From positions 18,564 through 82,563 of the forward strand of contig JAUCBJ010002317.1 of NCBI GenBank assembly GCA_032718475.1: a stretch of 64,000 bases of DNA. Direction: 5' to 3'. Of this stretch, positions 58,201-64,000 are shown one piece after another (within the stretch, counting starts at the first letter, position 1; each line of letters opens with the position of its first letter). Source of the DNA: Nemertoderma westbladi. Its lineage: Eukaryota > Xenacoelomorpha > Nemertodermatida > Nemertodermatidae. Below the pieces are notes generated by a model. It searched no databases. It was given only the letters and a program-made list of their open reading frames with translations, and was not told the origin of the DNA. Both the position numbers and the translations under genes were made by a program.

Positions 58201-61200
58201 TGACCCATTAACTGTGTCTTTCAAATGAGTCTAACTGTCTGTAGTTTTCCAGTCTGTCTCTAGAGGGCTAAACTTCTGAAGGTGAAAACTTCCCATTTCC
58301 GTGATTTTGATCCAATTGAACACTAGACCACATGTTGCGTCTTTGAGGGGATTCTGCTCCATCTATACTGCTAAAGTTTGCCGCTAAACGGGGAAATCTC
58401 AAAAAGTAAATCTCTCATTTCGTTATTTGTTATCCGATCAAGCTAAAAATTGACAGTTATGCGTGCTCGACCATCCATAGAGCCTTATTTGCACTTTGAT
58501 CCATCTCAAGTTCTCCAGTCTACCGCTAATGGGCTAAAATGAAAAACATTTTAGGAATGTATGAAATGAAACCTTCCTTCAAGCATTTCGTATTGTTATT
58601 TATAATCCTTTCTGCCTGATTAATACCTGGAAATGCTGGCATGTATATTATAGACCTCAGACTTAGTTTTTGTGATCTCTAAATAATACCGTCTGGGTCT
58701 CCAGTTACACAGTTTGTCGATATGATGTAATAAATGATTAGGGGACATCCGTTTGTATTTTGCTTATAATTCTTTCCAGTTGATGACACTTAAAATAAGT
58801 TTAACACGCTTGCTGAACGAAGGTCCGCCAGACTTTGTGTCCTAAAATATATAATATATATAATCTATTCGATGGTTTTGATGGGTTTTTATATATATTT
58901 GATTAGTTTTGAGTTTATTTTTTGAGGGGAAACTAATTATTGTAAAGACGGAGGAATTATAACTTATAATAACAAACAGTGTAAAACATTGTTTTATCGG
59001 GATGTTTTGTGGGTAGCGTTAGCCAGTGAACCAACCCCCAATGGATTACTGTATTATTAATTGAAAGTAATTGAATTATCGAACAACGTATATTATATAA
59101 TAATAAATTACGAATAGACTTGATAGCGCCGTTTGGTCAAGTTTTAGCGGCCTGACCTGTATTGGTTGTTCCTGACGTTACTGGAAAACTTTAGTTATTT
59201 ATAATTAACCTTTTGTGTTCCGCTTTTTTAGGGATACAAATACAAGATGCGGTTTGTCTACGCCCATTTCCCAATTAATTGCGCTATAACCGATGGCGGA
59301 AAACATATCGAAATCAGGAATTTCTTGGGGGAGAAGGTAGTGAGACATGTGGAGATGCGAGAAGGGGTTTCTGTGGCGACAAGTACAAAGACCAAAGACG
59401 AACTTATACTGACAGGCAACGACATAGAAATGGTTTCATTATCGGGTAAGAAAGAAACTATTAATTCGGCATTTTTTTTATTGAAAATATAAGTTTACTA
59501 TAATATATTAGCTGCTCTTGGCTGCTTCGTTTTTGTTATGGAATTGCGTTGAAATTTGGTGAATATTAAATTTTAAAACAAAATAAAATGTGTTTACGTT
59601 TGTTGACAAAAGGAAACATCTCGATTCTACAATAATAGTTTATTCGATACAGCGGTATTTGTGTTGGGGTTTAACTGGTATGTTCGCACTTCGCTCCCTG
59701 TGGTTTAACTGTTATGTTCGCACTTCGCTCCCTGCGGTTTAACTGTTATGTTCGCACTTCGCTCCCTGCGGTTTAACTGTTATGTTCGCACTTCGCTCCC
59801 TGTGGTTTAACTGTTATGTTCGCACTTCGCTCCGTGTGGTTTAACTGTTATGTTCGCACTTCGCTCCCTGTGGTTTAACTGTTATGTTCGCACTTCGCTC
59901 CCTGCGGTTTAACTGTTATGTTCGCACTTCGCTCCCTGTGGTTTAACTGTTATGTTCGCACTTCGCTCCCTGTGGTTTAACTGTTATGTTCGCACTTCGC
60001 TCCCTGTGGTTTAACTGTTATGTTCGCACTTCGCTCCCTGCGGTTTAACTGTTATGTTCGCACTTCGCTCCCTGTGGTTTAACTGTTATGTTCGCACTTC
60101 GCTCCCTGCGGTTTAACTGTTATGTTCGCACTTCGCTCCCTGTGGTTTAACTGTTATGTTCGCACTTCGCTCCCTGTGGTTTAACTGTTATGTTCGCACT
60201 TCGCTCCCTGCGGTTTAACTGTTATGTTCGCACTTCGCTCCCTGTGGTTTAACTGTTATGTTCGCACTTCGCTCCCTGTGGTTTAACTGTTATGTTCGCA
60301 CTTCGCTCCCTGTGGTTTAACTGTTATGTTCGCACTTCGCTCCCTGCGGTTTAACTGTTATGTTCGCACTTCGCTCCCTGCGGTTTAACTGTTATGTTCG
60401 CACTTCGCTCCCTGTGGTTTAACTGTTATGTTCGCACTTCGCTCCCTGTGGTTTAACTGTTATGTTCGCACTTCGCTCCGTGTGGTTTAACTGTTATGTT
60501 CGCACTTCGCTCCCTGTGGTTTAACTGTTATGTTCGCACTTCGCTCCCTGCGGTTTAACTGTTATGTTCGCACTTCGCTCCCTGCGGTTTAACTGTTATG
60601 TTCGCACTTCGCTCCCTGTGGTTTAACTGTTATGTTCGCACTTCGCTCCCTGTGGTTTAACTGTTATGTTCGCACTTCGCTCCCTGTGGTTTAACTGTTA
60701 TGTTCGCACTTCGCTCCCTGCGGTTTAACTGTTATGTTCGCACTTCGCTCCCTGTGGTTTAACTGTTATGTTCGCACTTCGCTCCCTGTGGTTTAACCTG
60801 TTATGTTCGCACTTCGCTCCCTGTGGTTTAACTGTTATGTTCGCACTTCGCTCCCTGTGGTTTAACTGTTATGTTCGCACTTCGCTCCCTGCGGTTTAAC
60901 TGTTATGTTCGCACTTCGCTCCCTGTGGTTTAACTGTTATGTTCGCACTTCGCTCCCTGTGGTTTAACTGTTATGTTCGCACTTCGCTCCCTGTGGTTTA
61001 ACTGTTATGTTCGCACTTCGCTCCCTGCGGTTTAACTGTTATGTTCGCACTTCGCTCCCTGTGGTTTAACTGTTATGTTCGCACTTCGCTCCCTGTGGTT
61101 TAACTGTTATGTTCGCACTTCGCTCCCTGCGGTTTAACTGTTATGTTCGCACTTCGCTCCCTGTGGTTTAACTGTTATGTTCGCACTTCGCTCCCTGCGG

Positions 61201-63202
61201 TTTAACTGTTATGTTCGCACTTCGCTCCCTGTGGTTTAACTGTTATGTTCGCACTTCGCTCCCTGTGGTTTAACTGTTATGTTCGCACTTCGCTCCCTGC
61301 GGTTTAACTGTTATGTTCGCACTTCGCTCCCTGTGGTTTAACTGTTATGTTCGCACTTCGCTCCCTGTGGTTTAACTGTTATGTTCGCACTTCGCTCCCT
61401 GTGGTTTAACTGTTATGTTCGCACTTCGCTCCCTGTGGTTTAACTGTTATGTTCGCACTTCGCTCCCTGCGGTTTAACTGTTATGTTCGCACTTCGCTCC
61501 CTGTGGTTTAACTGTTATGTTCGCACTTCGCTCCCTGTGGTTTAACTGTTATGTTCGCACTTCGCTCCCTGTGGTTTAACTGTTATGTTCGCACTTCGCT
61601 CCCTGTGGTTTAACTGTTATGTTCGCACTTCGCTCCCTGGGTTAACTGTATGTTCGCACTTCGCTCCCTGTGGTTTAACTGTTATGTTCGCACTTCGCTC
61701 CCTGTGGTTTAACTGTTATGTTCGCACTTCGCTCCCTGCGGTTTAACTGGTATGTTCGCACTTCGCTCCCTGTGGTTTAACTGTTATGTTCGCACTTCGC
61801 TCCCTGTGGTTTAACTGTTATGTTCGCACTTAGCTCCCTATGGTTTAACTGTTATGTTCGCACTTCGCTCCCTGTGGTTTAACTGTTATGTTCGCACTTC
61901 GCTCCCTGTGGTTTAACTGTTATGTTCGCACTTCGCTCCCTGTGGTTTAACTGTTATGTTCGCACTTCGCTCCCTGCGGTTTAACTGTTATGTTCGCACT
62001 TCGCTCCCTGTGGTTTAACTGTTATGTTCGCACTTCACTCCCTGTGGTTTAACTGTTATGTTCGCACTTCGCTCCCTGCGGTTTAACTGTTATGTTCGCA
62101 CTTCGCTCCCTGCGGTTTAACTGTTATGTTCGCACTTCGCTCCCTGTGGTTTAACTGTTATGTTCGCACTTCGCTCCCTGTGGTTTAACTGTTATGTTCG
62201 CACTTCGCTCCCTGTGGTTTAACTGTTATGTTCGCACTTCGCTCCCTGTGGTTTAACTGGTATGTTCGCACTTCACTCCGTGTGGTTTAACTGTTATGTT
62301 CGCACTTAGCTCCCTATGGTTTAACTGTTATGTTCGCACTTCGCTCCCTGCGGTTTAACTGTTATGTTCGCACTTCGCTCCCTGTGGTTTAACTGTTATG
62401 TTCGCACTTCGCTCCCTGTGGTTTAACTGTTATGTTCGCACTTCGCTCCCTGCGGTTTAACTGTTATGTTCGCACTTCGCTCCCTGTGGTTTAACTGTTA
62501 TGTTCGTACTTCGCTCCCTGTGGTTTAACTGTTATGTTCGCACTTCGCTCCCTGCGGTTTAACTGTTATGTTCGCACTTCGCTCCCTGTGGTTTAACTGT
62601 TATGTTCGCACTTCGCTCCCTGTGGTTTAACTGTTATGTTCGCACTTCGCTCCCTGCGGTTTAACTGTTATGTTCGCACTTCGCTCCCTGTGGTTTAACT
62701 GTTATGTTCGCACTTCGCTCCCTGTGGTTTAACTGTTATGTTCGCACTTCGCTCCCTGTGGTTTAACTGTTATGTTCGCACTTCGCTCCCTGCGGTTTAA
62801 CTGTTATGTTCGCACTTCGCTCCCTGTGGTTTAACTGTTATGTTCGCACTTCGCTCCCTGTGGTTTAACTGTTATGTTCGCACTTCGCTCCCTGCGGTTT
62901 AACTGTTATGTTCGCACTTCGCTCCCTGTGGTTTAACTGTTATGTTCGCACTTCACTCCCTGTGGTTTAACTGTTATGTTCGCACTTCGCTCCCTGCGGT
63001 TTAACTGTTATGTTCGCACTTCGCTCTCTGCGATAACAACATTCATATTTTTCTTTAAACATTAAGGAATCATTTGTATAAATTTATTGTTTTTATTATT
63101 CCAGCGGCTCTCATCCACCAGTCGACGAAGGTGCGAGATAAAGATATCAGAAAGTTCTTGGACGGTATATATGTTTCGGAGAAAGGGAACATTGACGAAT
63201 AG
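49189..63202 (+). CDS. RPL9: 60S ribosomal protein L9 (uL6), four coding exons
   Basis: Joining 49189-49266, 52570-52746, 59232-59445 and 63105-63202 gives 188 residues; the animal protein is usually about 190. The protein is part of the large ribosomal subunit near the factor-binding region. Diagnostic stretches are [20 protein letters not shown] at the exon 1/2 junction, [54 protein letters not shown], and [16 protein letters not shown] near the C-terminus. All junctions are GT-AG and keep the frame (phases 0, 0 and 1), and no stop interrupts the protein, so it is probably functional. The 14-kb span is large for a ribosomal protein gene and is due to repeat-filled introns, one with an antisense gene. 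Possible 3' signals are ATTAAA at 63320-63325 and AATAAA at 63367-63372. Confidence 0.97.
49320..49440 (+). repeat. Short TTTTGGGGT-type tandem motif (RPL9 intron 1)
   Basis: Five loosely spaced TATTTNGGGGTA/T motifs within 120 bp. Probably a degenerate simple repeat. Confidence 0.5.
49651..49776 (-). repeat. Inverted repeat arm 1 in RPL9 intron 1
   Basis: In reverse complement it matches 51436-51561: GCGTTTCTCACTCGTTT, a TTTGTACTCTTTTGT stretch, TACTATTTTGTATTTTTTG and TTTTTTGTACAGATTC through CGTCGGACC. Indels in the GTACTNTTTT-rich middle separate the two. Confidence 0.75.
50325..50810 (+). repeat. Degenerate GCGAGCGTAGCGAGC motif cluster
   Basis: Four occurrences of GCGAG(C/T)G(T/A)AGCGAGC or close variants (50331, 50483, about 50586, 50783), each followed by a GAAATT/GAAAAT/ATTTT segment. 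Likely an old dispersed or tandem repeat. Confidence 0.5.
50941..51049 (+). repeat. 42-bp tandem repeat (about 2.6 copies)
   Basis: GCGCCAGGATCCTTAATCCG followed by CGCCACACGCCCCTGTCACT repeats with 1-3 changes per copy. In-frame but too short to be considered coding. Confidence 0.85.
51436..51561 (+). repeat. Inverted repeat arm 2 in RPL9 intron 1
   Basis: Plus-strand partner of 49651-49776. An RPL9 pre-mRNA could fold the two arms together across about 1.7 kb. Confidence 0.75.
52285..52335. repeat. Hairpin built on the recurring 20-mer (copy 3)
   Basis: ATCGTTTATTGTTTTGGT at 52283 and its near reverse complement ACCAAAACGATAAACGAT at 52314 are separated by about 14 bases. This is the only copy of the motif that forms a hairpin. 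Confidence 0.7.
52570..52746 (+). CDS. RPL9: RPL9 exon 2
   Basis: Begins after CCCTTAG with [10 protein letters not shown] and ends ENMFTGVIK before GTAAGT. Encodes residues 27-85. Confidence 0.95.
53220..53322 (+). repeat. Recurring short repeat (copy 4) with poly-C run
   Basis: Matches 45772-45855 including CAGCTGATGATTACTCCCAA, the 20-mer at 53265 and AATAACGTGCCACT, then runs into about 23 consecutive C. Confidence 0.8.
53704..53782 (-). repeat. tRNA-like sequence (SINE head or tRNA relic)
   Basis: On the minus strand, GGTAGCTCAATAGA resembles a tRNA D-arm/box A and GAGTTCAAATCCC a T-arm/box B. A 10-bp tandem duplication (AGAAGTGCCG) lies between them. No good acceptor stem forms, so a functional tRNA is unlikely. 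Confidence 0.4.
54024..54135 (+). pseudogene. LINE reverse transcriptase fragment, part 1
   Basis: Encodes [20 protein letters not shown] and [15 protein letters not shown] is the catalytic motif of non-LTR retrotransposon reverse transcriptase. Reading is interrupted at 54136 by a younger insertion and continues at 55530. Upstream stops show it is dead. Confidence 0.85.
54136..55529 (+). mobile_element. MITE-like DNA element inside the LINE
   Basis: Flanked by GCTAAG on both sides (54130-54135 and 55530-55535), a 6-bp target duplication. Ends are about 22-bp imperfect inverted repeats (GCCCATCCATAAATGACGTC at the left; GGCCATCCATAAACATTGTC in inverted sense at the right). Inner flanks are rich in GTGACG and G-runs (54166, 55438). 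No transposase was recognised. A SINE has inserted within it. Confidence 0.8.
54613..54891 (+). repeat. tRNA-derived SINE inside the MITE
   Basis: The head resembles a tRNA-Leu/Ser gene (TCGCAGTGTCCGAGTGGATA box A region, GGTTCGAATCC box B at 54680-54690). The body includes AGGCAAGACACTTTAGACAT and AAAGCGCTATATAAAT, and the tail is (ATT)n. It is flanked by TACCTA at 54607-54612 and 54892-54897. The body resembles SINEs common in invertebrate deuterostomes, from memory. Confidence 0.85.
55530..55869 (+). pseudogene. LINE reverse transcriptase fragment, part 2
   Basis: Resumes with [17 protein letters not shown]. After a 2-nt frame break it continues with [40 protein letters not shown] and [14 protein letters not shown]. 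These are the conserved blocks following FADD in this common animal LINE family. It ends abruptly near 55869. Confidence 0.88.
56751..56756 (-). terminator. Polyadenylation signal of the CRAL-TRIO gene
   Basis: AATAAA on the minus strand only 3 bases past the TAG stop. Further A-rich hexamers follow. A very short 3' UTR would result if it is used. Confidence 0.4.
56760..57557 (-). CDS. CRAL-TRIO domain protein, MOSPD2-like, nested in RPL9 intron 2
   Basis: Single-exon frame of 265 residues from ATG 57557 (A at -3, G at +4) to TAG 56762-56760. Residues about 20-90 form the N-terminal helical lobe ([44 protein letters not shown]). Residues about 100-255 form the CRAL-TRIO lipid-binding fold, with [60 protein letters not shown] and the closing MGGTDSWKF. 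The last motif and the [12 protein letters not shown] block resemble MOSPD2. MOSPD2 proteins continue with an MSP domain and a membrane anchor; this one stops after CRAL-TRIO. CRAL-TRIO proteins bind small lipophilic ligands or phospholipids. The frame is open 72 codons further upstream, but that part looks non-coding. The lack of introns suggests an origin by retroposition, yet the frame is intact, so it may be active. Confidence 0.85.
   Translation of the reverse strand: MAPPEFPNPFPVDPQKDEHKQLIANVREKFLTECANSISDGAYSERDVQRMRDEDAWVWRYIRHNHIYEDIPGEAVDQMHASLKWRKEYGVEDIAEDNLNKKLLEKGSAYIRNKDLNGANVLIIHFKQHDKSLSKDAQRHFIYLLERLYFSNLGRKLVILFDMHGAGITNIDMGYVNFMINCHKHYYPDSLAYLLAYEMPLVFSATWTIVKQIMGKESAKKVVFVKKRDLGSCIGVDQLMEDMGGTDSWKFIYDENNISGFCGDL
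57820..57900 (-). promoter_or_regulatory. Possible promoter elements of the CRAL-TRIO gene
   Basis: Two CCAAT pentamers in inverted sense (about 57813 and 57847) and a CRE-like TGACGTAA (minus strand, near 57868) lie 250-310 bp upstream of the ATG. Motif matches only. Confidence 0.25.
58085..58530 (+). repeat. Degenerate 130-150 bp tandem repeat (RPL9 intron 2)
   Basis: Three to four diverged units share GTCT(C/G)(C/T)CTCTAGAGGGCTA, then an AAATNTC/TTCC-rich stretch and GATCAAG/CAAGCC-type segments followed by TTGAC or TTGAACAC. Period is approximate and the copies are old. Confidence 0.45.
59232..59445 (+). CDS. RPL9: RPL9 exon 3
   Basis: Begins after TTTTTTAG with [16 protein letters not shown] and ends DIEMVSLS plus one base. 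The donor is GTAAGA at 59446. Confidence 0.96.
59667..63031 (+). repeat. 34-bp minisatellite filling RPL9 intron 3 (about 99 copies)
   Basis: Near-identical 34-bp units containing TG(T/C)GGTTTAACTGTTATG then TTCGCACTTCGCTCCC. The main polymorphism is the T/C in TGYGGT. Rarer variants are CTTCACTCC, CTTAGCTCC, TCCGTG and a few 1-bp indels. The array is about 92% of the intron and leaves the donor (59446) and acceptor (63104) regions intact. Each unit contains a RUNX consensus (TGYGGT) directly followed by a MYB-type TAACTG. Confidence 0.97.
63105..63202 (+). CDS. RPL9: RPL9 exon 4
   Basis: Begins after TTATTCCAG, completes an Ala codon, and encodes [20 protein letters not shown] to the TAG at 63200-63202. 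Confidence 0.96.
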
Positions 63203-63535
63203 TTTATAAGTTTGTGCCACGGATCTTTTGTACACAGTGGATTGGCAATATGTTCAAATATCGTACTCTAGATGGCGTTACTAACTGCTGTATAAAGTAC
63301 GTGAACTTTTGGCAATGAAATTAAACTTCCACATAATATCAAATGAATCCAATAATATAGTTATATAATAAATTATTTTATTATAATATTACATTGGGGT
63401 CCCACTACTACAAACTTACCAGCTGCTTATTGTAGCGGAAATGTCTAGCGAATTGGAGATGTAGTTTCTGCAGGGTGGTCTCTACTTTACCAGTCGGCCA
63501 TTCAGGAACTTATTTCTATTGAAAGCAAGCCACAA
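63203..63535 (+). other. RPL9 3' flank
   Basis: AT-rich 3' UTR and flank. ATTAAA at 63320 and AATAAA at 63367 are the candidate polyadenylation signals. No further gene. Confidence 0.5.
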
Positions 63536-63702
63536 CTTGGTCTAGTGGTGACGTTCCTGTTCTTCCAATCCAATCAGTAGGTCTTGGTTCGATTCCTAGA
63601 TAGGGTAGCACTGTTTCGGCTACTACTATATAATCGGTATGCTGCATCAAAGCTGCACATTGAAATGCTATGATGGCTTAACGAAAGTATTTTTGCTACC
63701 AC
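63536..63702 (+). repeat. tRNA-derived SINE (copy 2)
   Basis: CTTGGTCTAGTGGTGACGTT (box A region) and GGTTCGATTCC (box B at 63587-63597), followed by a body ending ATGGCTTAACGAAAG. Diverged relative of 46020-46272. Confidence 0.65.
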
Positions 63703-63719
63703 CATGCAATCCACAATTG

Positions 63720-64000
63720 GCAAGCCCCATGCAGCGTGCATTAAGAATGCTGTGCCGTCTTATCAGCAAAGTTGCACCGCCACAACTCCCTATCTCACTT
63801 TCGCGAGATTACCTACAGCTTCAAGGCCAGTGTCCTTTAGAAGGTGTCTCTCGAAAGTCATGGCCTGCCCACCTTGCTTATTTTTCTCAATGGGGCTGCC
63901 AAAGCACAAGATTGTGCACAGGCTGGTCCTCACGGCGAAAGCAATGTCCTGTAAAGCGGAGACGGTTCCGTTCAAGTGTCAAGCTAGTGGAGACTATTGA
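63720..64000 (-). pseudogene. LINE reverse transcriptase C-terminal fragment
   Basis: On the minus strand it encodes RLRFTGHCFRREDQPVHNLV then LWQPH, a frame break, and RHLLKDTGLEAVGNLAKVR. This matches the region after the reverse transcriptase core in the same LINE family as 54024-55869. It is broken by frameshifts and runs off the right edge of the window. Confidence 0.75.

Noticed and set aside
59667-63031. CRISPR array (34-bp regular repeats)
   Set aside because: The units are contiguous with no spacers, in an intron of an animal gene. This is a minisatellite.
49267-63104. Intronic snoRNAs expected in a ribosomal protein gene
   Set aside because: An ATGATGA box C-like motif occurs near 52338 and others elsewhere, but no matching CTGA box, terminal stem or H/ACA fold could be found by eye.
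63704-64000. 98-codon plus-strand frame at the right edge
   Set aside because: It is the antisense shadow of a LINE reverse transcriptase fragment that is recognisable on the minus strand.

Overview
The window is animal nuclear DNA. Its genes have GT-AG introns, and it carries tRNA-derived SINEs, LINE reverse-transcriptase debris, MITE-like elements and very long satellites. Recognisable genes are ribosomal protein L9 (four exons), an achaete-scute-type bHLH gene (two exons), a CRAL-TRIO protein close to MOSPD2, an alpha-tubulin tail and a wrecked kelch-like copy. The SINE and repeat style suggests a marine invertebrate, perhaps a non-vertebrate deuterostome. The species cannot be fixed from the sequence.

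Layout. 1-4258: an 81-bp minisatellite with higher-order periodicity, running off the left edge. 4681-7127: an old inverted-repeat structure with a second, younger inverted repeat inside it and a GIY-YIG-like nuclease reading frame at its centre. 7142-7372: the 3' end of an alpha-tubulin gene directly beside that structure. 9013-10172: an ASCL-like bHLH gene on the minus strand with a TATA box. 10787-45127: a 34-kb head-to-tail array of about 20 mobile-element-like units. All share the same two ends but carry one of three different cores: AT-rich core B; core A made of CTCGG pentanucleotide satellite plus E-box repeats; or core C. One unit boundary contains a large inverted palindrome, and a 4,630-bp block is duplicated almost perfectly. 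45128-49188: sparse DNA with a SINE, a dispersed repeat and a kelch-like pseudogene. 49189-63202: RPL9, spread over 14 kb because its introns are full of other material. 63203-64000: RPL9 3' flank, a SINE and a LINE fragment.

RPL9 introns. Intron 1 has a 126-bp inverted repeat pair and small tandem repeats. Intron 2 holds an antisense, intronless CRAL-TRIO gene and a three-level nest (SINE inside MITE inside LINE). Intron 3 is almost entirely a 34-bp minisatellite of about 99 copies, each with a RUNX-type and a MYB-type consensus.

The most unusual object is the 34-kb array. Its unit ends have a hairpin followed by CTAA, subterminal inverted repeats and a CAGT-type tetranucleotide tract. This resembles rolling-circle (Helitron/Helentron-derived, 'pearl'-like) non-autonomous elements, and here the cores look interchangeable between constant ends. 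No functional link between the genes in the window is evident. They appear to be ordinary genes in a repeat-rich stretch.
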